Below are positions 26,708 through 33,805 of a DNA stretch of 33,805 nucleotides, piece after piece. Location: the NCBI GenBank assembly GCA_937969495.1, contig CALBVY010000053.1, forward strand, positions 1 to 33,805, read 5' to 3'. The notes beneath the pieces were generated by a model, which was not told the DNA's origin, did no database searches, and was given only the letters and a program-made list of their open reading frames with translations. The stretch is from an uncultured Verrucomicrobiales bacterium. GTDB lineage: Bacteria > Verrucomicrobiota > Verrucomicrobiia > Verrucomicrobiales > Akkermansiaceae. Made by a program: the position numbers and the translations under genes. The first letter of the stretch is position 1. Each line of letters starts with the position of its first letter.

Positions 26708-28717
26708 ATGGCGCGTGAATACCAGATAGCATCAGGAAAGCAGAGTAAGGGTAGCTCCGGCATTGATTACGCCGCAGAACTGAATGAACAGCAGTATGCT
26801 GCCGTGGCATCACAGCCTGGGCCAGCACTCGTCATTGCTGGGGCCGGCTCTGGAAAAACACGGACCCTGACCCACCGCGTGGCTTATTTATTAGATCAAG
26901 GTGTTGATCCGGGTAATATCTTACTACTTACTTTTACTAATAAAGCGGCGCGTGAAATGTTAGATCGGGTGCAGCAGCTTATCCCCAATGACATCAGAGC
27001 GCTCTGGAGTGGCACCTTTCACTCTGTGGGAAATAGAATACTCCGCCGGCACGCAGATGAGTTAGGTTTTACAAAGTCCTTTTCCATCATGGATCGCGAT
27101 GACCAGAAGTCCTTACTTAATGAGGTGGTCAAAGGCTGTAATATTAATACGGGTGGAAGACGTTTTCCCAAAGCAGATTTATTAGCCTCTATCTTTAGTT
27201 TAGTAGAAAACACAGGTGAAACACTCAAAGAGGTGATTGAATTACGCTACTCTCACCTTGAGGAATGGCTGGATGATATTGATCGAGTTTGTAAAGGCTA
27301 CCGTAAGAAAAAGCTGAAGACCAACTCCATGGACTTCGATGATTTACTCGTCCTGACATTGAAACTTCTGCAAGAGCATCAGGATCTACGGCGGCTCTAT
27401 CAAAAAAGATTCCGGCATATTTTGGTGGATGAGTACCAAGATACCAATAAAGTGCAGTGTGACCTAATTGATCTACTGGTAGGAGAAAATCAATACCTCA
27501 TGGTAGTAGGGGATGATGCCCAGTCCATTTACTCATGGCGCGGTGCTGATATGTCGAACATTCTGGATTTTCATGAGAAGTATCCTGATGCTGAGGTTTT
27601 TAAAATTGAAACCAACTATCGCTCGGTGCCGGAGGTGTTAGATCTTTCGAATGCAGCCATTCGGCCCAATCGCCAGCAGTATACCAAGGAGCTGCGCGCT
27701 GTCCGTGAACAAGGGATGACGCCCGCTTTAGTACCGCTGGATGATCCGTCGTTACAGGCGGAATTCGTTGGTGAGCGTATTGAGGATTTGATCGGTGATG
27801 GGATAGATGCGGAAGAAATAGCAGTGCTGTATCGGGCTCACTATCAGAGTATGGAGATTCAAATGGAGATGACACGGCGAGGTCTCCCATTTCAGATTAC
27901 GAGTGGTTTGAGGTTTTTTGAGCAATCGCACATCAAGGATATATCAGCGATGATTCGCTTTGTGGTGAATGGCCGTGATGAAGTGAGCTTTAAGCGTATG
28001 ACCTTACTATTGCCTGGCATTGGTGCTAAGACAGCGGATAATCTCTGGGTGGCATGGACGAACTCCGCTGCTGGTAAGAGTGTGGAGGTGCCGGAGTCAT
28101 TTTCTGAAACTCTGCTGACCTTCAAAGTGCCAGCTAAAGCGAAAGATACCTGGGAACAGCTCTGTCATACACTTGATGAGCTTGCTCCCGGAGGAGTTTT
28201 TGAGCGGCCATCGAATATGATTTTTAGTATTCTTGAAGGGATCTATCAGGAATACATGAGTGTGAGTTTTGATAATCATGAGCACCGAAGAAATGATATT
28301 GAGCAGCTGATGCAATACGGTGAAAGCTACGAGGATGTACTCGAGTTTCTTGCTCAACTATCTCTCATGTCTTCCATTGATGGTGACCCTAGTAAAAAAG
28401 AAAAAAAAGAAGAGGGTGTGACTCTTTCCTCAATTCACCAAGCCAAGGGGCTGGAGTGGAAAGTGGTCTTTCTCGTCTGGCTTGCCGATGGTATGTTCCC
28501 TAATGGCCGAATTCTAGAAGCTGGTGATGAAGGTATGTTGGAAGAGGAACGTAGGCTATTCTACGTGGCTGTTACCCGTGCCAAGGATCAGCTCTACCTC
28601 ACTTATCCTATGACAAATCCGAAGAGCTACACTGGAGATTACATGACACGCCCCTCACGCTTTCTCGATGCCATCCCTACAGAAATGACCGAGGAGTGGA
28701 AGGTGAGTGCATGGTAG
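26708..28717 (+). CDS. UvrD/PcrA-family DNA helicase
   Basis: This 669-residue superfamily 1A ATPase unwinds DNA 3'-5' in repair and replication restart. All motifs are present: Walker A AGAGSGKT (residues 44-51), Ia TFTNKAAREM, II LVDEYQDTN, III VVGDDAQSIYSWRGAD, IV ETNYRSVPEV, V SSIHQAKGLEWKVVFLV and VI EEERRLFYVAVTRAKDQLYL. It is shorter than UvrD/PcrA (about 720 residues) and lacks an obvious C-terminal Tudor-like tail. It may therefore be a Rep/PcrA-type variant, and I give no firm symbol. The Q-motif region LNEQQYAAV begins near residue 25, after a non-conserved leader, so the start at 26708 is plausible. Confidence 0.93.
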   Translation: MAREYQIASGKQSKGSSGIDYAAELNEQQYAAVASQPGPALVIAGAGSGKTRTLTHRVAYLLDQGVDPGNILLLTFTNKAAREMLDRVQQLIPNDIRALWSGTFHSVGNRILRRHADELGFTKSFSIMDRDDQKSLLNEVVKGCNINTGGRRFPKADLLASIFSLVENTGETLKEVIELRYSHLEEWLDDIDRVCKGYRKKKLKTNSMDFDDLLVLTLKLLQEHQDLRRLYQKRFRHILVDEYQDTNKVQCDLIDLLVGENQYLMVVGDDAQSIYSWRGADMSNILDFHEKYPDAEVFKIETNYRSVPEVLDLSNAAIRPNRQQYTKELRAVREQGMTPALVPLDDPSLQAEFVGERIEDLIGDGIDAEEIAVLYRAHYQSMEIQMEMTRRGLPFQITSGLRFFEQSHIKDISAMIRFVVNGRDEVSFKRMTLLLPGIGAKTADNLWVAWTNSAAGKSVEVPESFSETLLTFKVPAKAKDTWEQLCHTLDELAPGGVFERPSNMIFSILEGIYQEYMSVSFDNHEHRRNDIEQLMQYGESYEDVLEFLAQLSLMSSIDGDPSKKEKKEEGVTLSSIHQAKGLEWKVVFLVWLADGMFPNGRILEAGDEGMLEEERRLFYVAVTRAKDQLYLTYPMTNPKSYTGDYMTRPSRFLDAIPTEMTEEWKVSAW

Positions 28718-28958
28718 TAGATAATTTCTAACTCTTAATCTTCTTATGAGCTTAAAGGCGGGGGGATACAGGAGTCGTTTAGGTTTTACGGCAGAGAGTT
28801 TCTTGGACTCCACCGCGCAGGAGTCATAGACATGTTTTTGAGTAGAAAATTCTGCGAGCAAGCTTGCCAAGGCGGCTCATTTGGCCATGATTCAGGAAAT
28901 GGTGATACGTTTAAGCGAATGCATTCATGCTACGTGTCAGTGAACCCAATCAACAACT
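28718..28958. other. Intergenic region between helicase and TPR genes
   Basis: No tRNA or clear terminator is seen. A 71-codon minus-strand frame (28655-28870) runs across it and into the helicase 3' end, but it lacks family resemblance. The promoter of the TPR gene is presumably here. Confidence 0.4.
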
Positions 28959-30356
28959 ATGTCCGAAGAAATTAAGGAAATTACCGAAGCCGAATTACCT
29001 GCTAATATTAAGGCTCTCTGGCTCAAGGCTCAGAGTGCCTTTGAGCTTAAAAACTACAGCTACTCAGTCAGTCTCTGTCATGCTACACTCAAGGATTTTC
29101 CTGGCTTTCTTGATGCCCGCCGTCTGGCAAGAAATGCATCGGCCTCTGAGAATGCGGGTAAGAAAAAGAAAAAAGGCCTTTTTGGCGGAAGTGGTCTTTC
29201 GTTGATGAAAATCCCATCTCTTGGGAAAAAAGATCCCGTTGCTGCGATGGCAGCTCTGGAGACAGAGCTGGTGAAGGCGCCCTTCGATGGTCAGGCGAAT
29301 GATTTACTGTTTGACTGTGCTCTGCGGCTTAACTTGCTGGACACCGCTGCCTTTGCCCTGGAAACCGTGCGCAGTGGCTCTCCTGAGAATACCAAGCTTC
29401 TCCATAAACTCGCCGAGCACTACCTTGCGCGCGATATGCCTGATGAAGCGGCGGATGTATACAATGACATTGTGAAGCAAGATAGTGCTGATATCGATGC
29501 CGTGAAGGGGGCGAAGGATGCAACGGCCCGTGCATCCATGAAGAAGCAAAAATGGGAAGAAGCGCAGAGTTTCCGTGATGTGATGAAGAGCTCTGATGAT
29601 GCCGCTGAGCAGGAGGCTTCAAACCGCGCGGCGATGACGCGTGACCAGATGATGGAAAAGCTTGAGAGGCTCTCAGCAGCCTATGCTGAAGATAATCAAA
29701 ACCTCCAGCTGGTAAAAGAAATAGGCAGTCTCTACGAGCAGTTAGAAGACTGGCCTAATGCTTACTCTTTCTTCCAATATGCTTATGAGCTTTCTAATAA
29801 AGATGTAGCTCTAGAGAATAAAGCTACCTATATGAAGGATAAGGCAGCGGAATTTCAGGTGAATGAACTCCGGATGACTCTTGAGGCTGATCCGGATAAC
29901 GAAGAGCTACGCCTTCAGTATGAGACACTGATCTCCGAACGTACTTCTGGTCAGGTAAAAGAAGCCCAAGAACGGGTAGATAGAAACCCTACTGATCCAC
30001 AGCTACGCTATGAGCTCGGCTTGGCATTATACAACTCTGGTGATCATAGTGAGGCCATCCCACACCTTCAGCAAGCTACGCGAAACCCCCACATCCGGAC
30101 ACGTGTATTGCTTTTATTAGGTAGGACTTTCCGTGCTAAAAACATGCATGACCTTGCGATCAAGCAGCTCTCAGATGCCCTAGCGGACCTCCATGCCATG
30201 GACGGCACAAAGAAAGAAGTGCTTTATGAAAAAGGCCTTATCCACGAAGACATGAATGATAAAAGTGCCGCACTTGATAGCTTTAAACAGATCTACGAAG
30301 TCGATTATGGCTACAGAGATGTGGCGAAGCGTGTGGAGGAGTCTTACAGTGGCTAA
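28959..30356 (+). CDS. Tetratricopeptide-repeat protein
   Basis: This 465-residue protein has helical repeats throughout. Recognisable TPR units include one near residue 25 (LWLKAQSAFELKNYSYSVSL), one around 160 (LAEHYLARDMPDEAADVYNDI) and a C-terminal set (LRYELGLALYNSGDHSEAIPHLQQA, RVLLLLGRTFRAKNMHDLAIKQL, VLYEKGLIHEDMNDKSAALDSFKQI). A basic GKKKKKGLFGGSG linker lies near residue 70. There is no signal peptide or membrane segment, so it is probably a cytoplasmic scaffold. Its partner is unknown; the neighbouring genes give no strong hint. Confidence 0.85.
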   Translation: MSEEIKEITEAELPANIKALWLKAQSAFELKNYSYSVSLCHATLKDFPGFLDARRLARNASASENAGKKKKKGLFGGSGLSLMKIPSLGKKDPVAAMAALETELVKAPFDGQANDLLFDCALRLNLLDTAAFALETVRSGSPENTKLLHKLAEHYLARDMPDEAADVYNDIVKQDSADIDAVKGAKDATARASMKKQKWEEAQSFRDVMKSSDDAAEQEASNRAAMTRDQMMEKLERLSAAYAEDNQNLQLVKEIGSLYEQLEDWPNAYSFFQYAYELSNKDVALENKATYMKDKAAEFQVNELRMTLEADPDNEELRLQYETLISERTSGQVKEAQERVDRNPTDPQLRYELGLALYNSGDHSEAIPHLQQATRNPHIRTRVLLLLGRTFRAKNMHDLAIKQLSDALADLHAMDGTKKEVLYEKGLIHEDMNDKSAALDSFKQIYEVDYGYRDVAKRVEESYSG

Positions 30357-30390
30357 GCGGGTGTAGCGGTGAGTTCCAGTGATCCTTGAG

Positions 30391-30420
30391 TCCCTCCTCA
30401 GCTTTGCACAAGAGGGGGGA
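30391..30420. terminator. Possible bidirectional terminator hairpin
   Basis: TCCCTCCTC (30391-30399) pairs with GAGGGGGGA (30412-30420) over nine pairs including one G-U, around a 12-base loop. It lies between the convergent TPR gene and the membrane-anchored unknown gene, but there is no U-tract on either side. Confidence 0.4.
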
Positions 30421-30451
30421 TATCACGCGCTGGATTTGCAGAAAGTAGCAT

Positions 30452-31396
30452 TTACTCCTGAATGCTGAGTGCAAACTCACGCCACATAAGCCGGGTGATA
30501 TGATAATGCAGCAGATCATCCGCCTGCAGAACAGAGGGTAATTCCGGTAGGGCTGAGAAGTTAGTCTTGGTGGTAAGCTGCGTTCTTAAAAGGGCGTATA
30601 TACCATATGATACTTGATCCTTGAGAGTCTGTGGCTGCTGAGGGTCTACCATAAAAGAAATCGGCGAAGTTTCTGCGCGCACACCGTCTACCGAGCTGGC
30701 CGAGTAAGAAAACCATATGGCTACCGGAATACGTGGAGTTTTAATCTCAGAGCTTTTCCCAAATGATATCTTGGTATCTACTTTGACAGTGTGACCAGAA
30801 GCTACAGTGATAGTTTCCGCGGCAGATTTGAGCACGGAGGTGAGGGGCTCTTTTTCCTTGAAGGTAGCACCTGCATGTAAGGTGAGGGTAATATCGGCCG
30901 TGGGATCAGGATTCCAGGGTGGGAGGTTGTTCCGTAGTCTTTGAATAGCCTGTGTGGCTAGCTTTCTCTCTTGGGTATTCGGATTCGAGGTATCGATCAC
31001 GCGCTCCCATGCTAGTAAGGCGCGCTGATATTGAGCTTTGGTTTCCAGCAGTGTAGCCAGCTGAATCATCGCCTCTGCTCCTTTATCTCCATAGGTGCCA
31101 TATTCTGTTAGTGAGGGTGCTAACTCAAAATCTCCAGGAGGGAGGCTGTCTGGCTTTTTATTTTCCACTTGGGGAGGTGATTGGGGAGTGATCGGAGTAG
31201 GATCAGCAAGTAAAGCGGCATTAATAGGCTTTGGTGAAGGGATATTGGGGCGGCTTTTTTCCCATTCATCAGAGATTTCCACCAGCCGTTCTGGTGTAGG
31301 TGGCTCCATAAACTCCTTGTCCTGAGATCCTAGCCAAAAAACGAATACCGCTATGAGGATACAGGCCGGTAGGGTGATGGAAATAGGAACACGCAT
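30452..31396 (-). CDS. Membrane-anchored protein of unknown function
   Basis: I do not recognise this protein. From the ATG at 31396 it has 314 residues; an upstream in-frame ATG at 31456 would run into the rplS terminator, so I prefer 31396. A single N-terminal transmembrane helix (ISITLPACILIAVFVFWLG) is followed by a proline-rich linker (residues 40-85). Next is a TPR-like helical segment (AEAMIQLATLLETKAQYQRALLAWERVI) and a C-terminal mixed domain of about 170 residues. This fits an envelope protein anchored in the inner membrane with a periplasmic domain. It lies downstream of rplS but beyond a terminator, so it is probably transcribed separately. Confidence 0.6.
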   Translation of the reverse strand: MRVPISITLPACILIAVFVFWLGSQDKEFMEPPTPERLVEISDEWEKSRPNIPSPKPINAALLADPTPITPQSPPQVENKKPDSLPPGDFELAPSLTEYGTYGDKGAEAMIQLATLLETKAQYQRALLAWERVIDTSNPNTQERKLATQAIQRLRNNLPPWNPDPTADITLTLHAGATFKEKEPLTSVLKSAAETITVASGHTVKVDTKISFGKSSEIKTPRIPVAIWFSYSASSVDGVRAETSPISFMVDPQQPQTLKDQVSYGIYALLRTQLTTKTNFSALPELPSVLQADDLLHYHITRLMWREFALSIQE

Positions 31397-31454
31397 AATT
31401 TTTTTGAAAGAGCTTCTACGTGGGAATACTGGCCACGCACTGAGGTGCTTACAC

Positions 31455-31483
31455 AAAAAAGCCTCCCATGATAGGAGGCTTTT
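31455..31483 (-). terminator. Rho-independent terminator of rplS
   Basis: AAAAGCCTCC (31457-31466) pairs perfectly with GGAGGCTTTT (31474-31483) around a seven-base loop. On the minus strand the stem is followed by a T-run (31460-31455), 31 bases after the rplS stop. Confidence 0.9.
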
Positions 31484-31513
31484 GGAAAATAGAAAGTGCC
31501 CGAGAAGATAGAA

Positions 31514-31861
31514 TTACTCGCTTTCAGCGGACTTAACCAGAAGCGCACGCTTACCTACACGATCACGAAGGTAGTTAAGTTTAGCACGGCGGACTTTACC
31601 ACGGCGAGTTACCTCAATCTTAGCCACACGTGGAGTGTGCAGAGGGAATACACGCTCAACACCCTCGCCAGAGGAAATCTTACGTACGGTGTAGGAAGTA
31701 TTAAGCCCACTGCCTTTTTTCCCGATACATAGACCAGCAAAAATCTGGATACGCTCCTTACCACCTTCCACCACGCGGGTGTGAACCTTGAGGCTATCAC
31801 CGACATTGAAGTCTGCGACGTCTTTGAGCTGCTCGTTTTCGATTTTATCGATGATGTTCAT
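31514..31861 (-). CDS. rplS: 50S ribosomal protein bL19
   Basis: This 115-residue protein sits at the 30S-50S interface of the ribosome. It shows the family signatures [54 protein letters not shown] and [26 protein letters not shown]. The length is normal for bL19. In many bacteria it ends an rpsP-rimM-trmD-rplS operon; here no such genes lie upstream within 290 bases, so it has its own promoter. A strong terminator follows. Confidence 0.98.
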   Translation of the reverse strand: MNIIDKIENEQLKDVADFNVGDSLKVHTRVVEGGKERIQIFAGLCIGKKGSGLNTSYTVRKISSGEGVERVFPLHTPRVAKIEVTRRGKVRRAKLNYLRDRVGKRALLVKSAESE

Positions 31862-32033
31862 GGCTTGGCGTTAAGTTAAAAAATGAATAAAATATGATGG
31901 TAGTCACCCTACTTGGGGCTGCACGGGCGGGAGAACTAGCGAATTAACACAGAGAATGCAAACGTTTTTTCCTTCTTCCGTAAGAAATTTCATGAATCGT
32001 AAAGAAAGGTTTCAAGGTATTGCTTTTTGGATG

Positions 32034-32052
32034 CTTCACCTCGCCGGTGAAG
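32034..32052. other. Short inverted repeat (possible hairpin) between rplS and the phosphatase gene
   Basis: CTTCACC (32034-32040) and GGTGAAG (32046-32052) form a seven-pair hairpin with a TCGCC loop. It lies within the 294-base gap between the divergent rplS and PhoD-like genes. The role is unknown; no U-tract follows on either strand. Confidence 0.35.
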
Positions 32053-32110
32053 TGAAAAATTGGCGGGCGGGCTTCTGTGTGAAGAGATAGGGGTAGTTTT
32101 TTGTTTAACT

Positions 32111-32139
32111 TTGACAAGTGAGGGGCATATCCATACGTA
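32111..32139 (+). promoter_or_regulatory. Possible promoter of the PhoD-like gene
   Basis: A perfect -35 box TTGACA lies at 32111-32116. Seventeen bases further is TACGTA, a poor -10. It ends 16 bases before the start codon, leaving a very short leader. Confidence 0.35.
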
Positions 32140-32155
32140 TTGAAAAAATAAATCT

Positions 32156-33631
32156 ATGATAACCAAATCAATAATCGTCGTCACGCTAGCAAAGCCACTT
32201 TTCTCAGCCATATTCGCTTGTTTACTAACGCAAACGTGTGTGGCACAAAAATTTAAGAAATCTAAGGCGGCCACTTTGTCAGAAGCTCATGATGGAAGTT
32301 TAGCCGTGGACCTCAAGATCCTGAACCAGTTCCAAGAACATCCTAAAGAGCTCAATGATTTCTACATCGAGGCGAGAGATGCTTTGTTAGGAGGGGAGAT
32401 AGATCGCCACTTACCTAATGTTTGTAAAAAGTATGGGGTGAAAACAATTGGTAAAAGCATGCTCGGTAATCTCACCGATAAGAGCGTCACTATCAGAGTG
32501 CAAACTCCTGAAGCCGCTACCCTCAACGTCAAGGTCATGGCCAAGGGTAAAGAAAAAACTTTTTCAAGCACAGAGCCTAACACTATATCCTTTATTCAAT
32601 GCGATAGCCTCGCCGCGAATACTTCATACACTTACATCGTTACCAATACGGAGAACGAAGAACTTGCCAAAGGAGCATTTACCACCCCTCCCAAAGCAGG
32701 CGCTAAGATTCCTTATAAAATAGCCGTCGGCGCAGATTTTCATAAAATAGGTATTCATCGCCCTGAGCTACTACGCCTTGTCGAGAAACGTAACAATATC
32801 TCCATGATGTTATTAGGTGATCTTGCCGTCGATGGTAGACGCACAGTGACATTAAGGAATATCGATTACTTGCTACGTGATGTCTCACCAGTCTGGCAGC
32901 AGTTTGCCGCTAATGTGCCTACTTACACTAGTTGGGATGATCACGATTACTACGGGAATGATACCAGTGGGCAATATTTTCAAAAAAATAAAGATGAACT
33001 TATCCCCGTGGAGAGCTTCCGTTCTAACTGGAAACGGATGTGGAATAATCCAGAAAAAGACATCGAGCGCAAAGGCATCTACTTCCAGACCGTGATCGGT
33101 GACGCCCACATCATCATGCTTGATACCAGATCATGCCGTGTGAATGAGGAACGAGGGCAGCGCCATTGCTTTCTTGGTAAAGAACAAACAGAATGGCTGA
33201 AAAAGACACTGAAGAGCTCCACTTCACCCTTTGTTTTGATCAGTGGCGGCACGATGTGGACAGATTACATCTCCAATGGCAAAGACAGCTGGGGGAAATG
33301 GGATAAATCTGGCCGTGAGGAGCTGTTGACATTTTTTGATACCATTGAGGACAAAAAAATCCTGTTGTTTTCAGGTGATAGACACGGCACCCACGCCTTT
33401 AAAATCAAACGACCTAACGGAAAAGAATACATTGAATTTGGTGTAGGCTGCATGGGTGGTGTCCCCGGTGGAGGTAGAGCAAAAGATAAATCCATGCAGA
33501 TTTTTGCATACCCTGGTTTTAAAACATGGGCATACGGAGAGCTTGAGTTTACCTACCCTAACGGATCTCCCAAAGTCACCTTTAAGCTGATTAATCCAAA
33601 AGGGGAAATTCTAGAGACAGTAGAACTTTAG
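32156..33631 (+). CDS. Secreted PhoD-like phosphatase/phosphodiesterase
   Basis: This 491-residue protein has an N-terminal Sec signal (LFSAIFACLLTQTCVAQ) and a beta-sandwich domain (about residues 95-180) like the N-terminal domain of PhoD. The metallophosphatase domain shows VGADFHKIG, MMLLGDLAVD, SWDDHDYYGND, IIMLDTRSCR and LLFSGDRHGTHAF, corresponding to the metal-binding D/H blocks of the PhoD family. It probably hydrolyses phosphate esters outside the cytoplasm. The first metal block is atypical, and no twin-arginine motif is visible, whereas PhoD is normally a Tat substrate. The gene stands alone; the CRISPR-like repeat begins 20 bases after its stop codon. Confidence 0.88.
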   Translation: MITKSIIVVTLAKPLFSAIFACLLTQTCVAQKFKKSKAATLSEAHDGSLAVDLKILNQFQEHPKELNDFYIEARDALLGGEIDRHLPNVCKKYGVKTIGKSMLGNLTDKSVTIRVQTPEAATLNVKVMAKGKEKTFSSTEPNTISFIQCDSLAANTSYTYIVTNTENEELAKGAFTTPPKAGAKIPYKIAVGADFHKIGIHRPELLRLVEKRNNISMMLLGDLAVDGRRTVTLRNIDYLLRDVSPVWQQFAANVPTYTSWDDHDYYGNDTSGQYFQKNKDELIPVESFRSNWKRMWNNPEKDIERKGIYFQTVIGDAHIIMLDTRSCRVNEERGQRHCFLGKEQTEWLKKTLKSSTSPFVLISGGTMWTDYISNGKDSWGKWDKSGREELLTFFDTIEDKKILLFSGDRHGTHAFKIKRPNGKEYIEFGVGCMGGVPGGGRAKDKSMQIFAYPGFKTWAYGELEFTYPNGSPKVTFKLINPKGEILETVEL

Positions 33632-33651
33632 AAAAATTAAGTATATTCGTC

Positions 33652-33682
33652 GTTTCAATCCGCGCCCCCGTGAAGGGGCGAT
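33652..33682 (-). CRISPR. Single orphan CRISPR repeat of type I-C form
   Basis: On the minus strand, 31 bases end in the GGATTGAAAC typical of type I-C repeats and contain the inverted pair CGCCCC and GGGGCG around a short loop. On the plus strand the start reads GTTTCAATCCGCGCCCCCGT. In one frame the repeat translates as FNPRPREG, and in another as VSIRAPVKGR, peptides familiar from mis-annotated type I-C arrays. No second copy lies within 60-80 bases on either side, so this is one isolated unit rather than an array. No cas gene is in the window. Confidence 0.75.
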
Positions 33683-33805
33683 GGTGCATGGCGTGAGATT
33701 GGCAGAGGTCACCATCCAATGCGATGGCTACACCTGTTACCAAACCCTCATAAAAACCTACGAGGGGATAGAGTTAGGAGCCTGCCTCGCGCACATCCGC
33801 AGGAA
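33681..33805 (+). pseudogene. IS66-family transposase fragment (cut by window end)
   Basis: The frame through the window end encodes VTIQCDGYTCYQTL, followed by LGACLAHIRR. This matches the core of IS66 TnpC transposases, which carry a DGY-x-x-Y segment and a C-W-A-H-x-R-R segment. About 40 residues are visible and the frame is open at the window edge. The N-terminal two thirds of TnpC is missing upstream, where the CRISPR-like repeat and the phosphatase gene lie instead, so this is a truncated copy. The ATG at 33681 is merely the first in-frame one and lies inside the repeat. No terminal inverted repeat is seen. Confidence 0.65.

Noticed and set aside
28655-28870. 71-codon minus-strand frame in the gap after the helicase gene
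   Set aside because: It overlaps the helicase 3' end, shows no family motif or ribosome binding site, and its composition looks like non-coding sequence. Kept only as part of the intergenic description.
33652-33805. Start of a CRISPR array running off the window
   Set aside because: About 120 bases after the repeat are visible with no second repeat, and they encode transposase residues instead of spacers.

Overview
The window looks like a piece of a Verrucomicrobiota chromosome (a Verrucomicrobiales/Rubritalea-like bacterium is my best guess). The grounds are the DNRLRE protein with a calcium-loop tail, the run of secreted lectin-fold proteins behind a DUF4175-like membrane protein, the secreted GQSNM esterase, the moderate base composition and the scarcity of Shine-Dalgarno sites. 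This is inferred from family content only; no 16S or other marker is present.

Layout. 1-1300: the 3' part of a large secreted DNRLRE-repeat protein, then tRNA-Arg(UCU) on the minus strand. 1418-1995: a minus-strand BrnT/BrnA-like toxin-antitoxin pair. 2231-4682: carA-purA, a minus-strand nucleotide-synthesis operon. 4865-7032: a secreted SOUL-family protein convergent with pgi. 7136-12376: plus-strand aqpZ, a strong terminator, recQ, trpD and a LOG-family nucleotide hydrolase. 12388-24286: one long minus-strand block of eight tightly spaced genes. In transcription order these are a DUF4175-like membrane protein, a GEGQ-rich secreted protein, a squalene-cyclase-fold (alpha/alpha toroid) protein, three tandem paralogues with a lectin-like core flanked by small NGD-type beta units, the selenocysteine elongation factor SelB, and an SGNH/SASA esterase. 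24724-30356: plus-strand genes for a cystathionine gamma-synthase-like enzyme of fungal STR2-like layout, a 75-aa integrase-arm-like protein, a UvrD/PcrA helicase and a TPR protein. 30452-31861: a minus-strand membrane-anchored unknown protein and rplS with its terminator. 32156-33631: a secreted PhoD-like phosphatase. 33652-33805: one isolated type I-C-like CRISPR repeat joined directly to an internal fragment of an IS66-type transposase.

Most of the window is housekeeping (purine and pyrimidine synthesis, glycolysis, tryptophan, DNA repair, ribosome). Two regions deserve attention. The first is the eight-gene block at 12388-24286, whose first six products appear to form an uncharacterised envelope assembly and which ends in an unrelated-looking selB. 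The second is the right edge, where a lone CRISPR repeat abuts a transposase fragment, suggesting a destroyed or rearranged array, or an assembly join.
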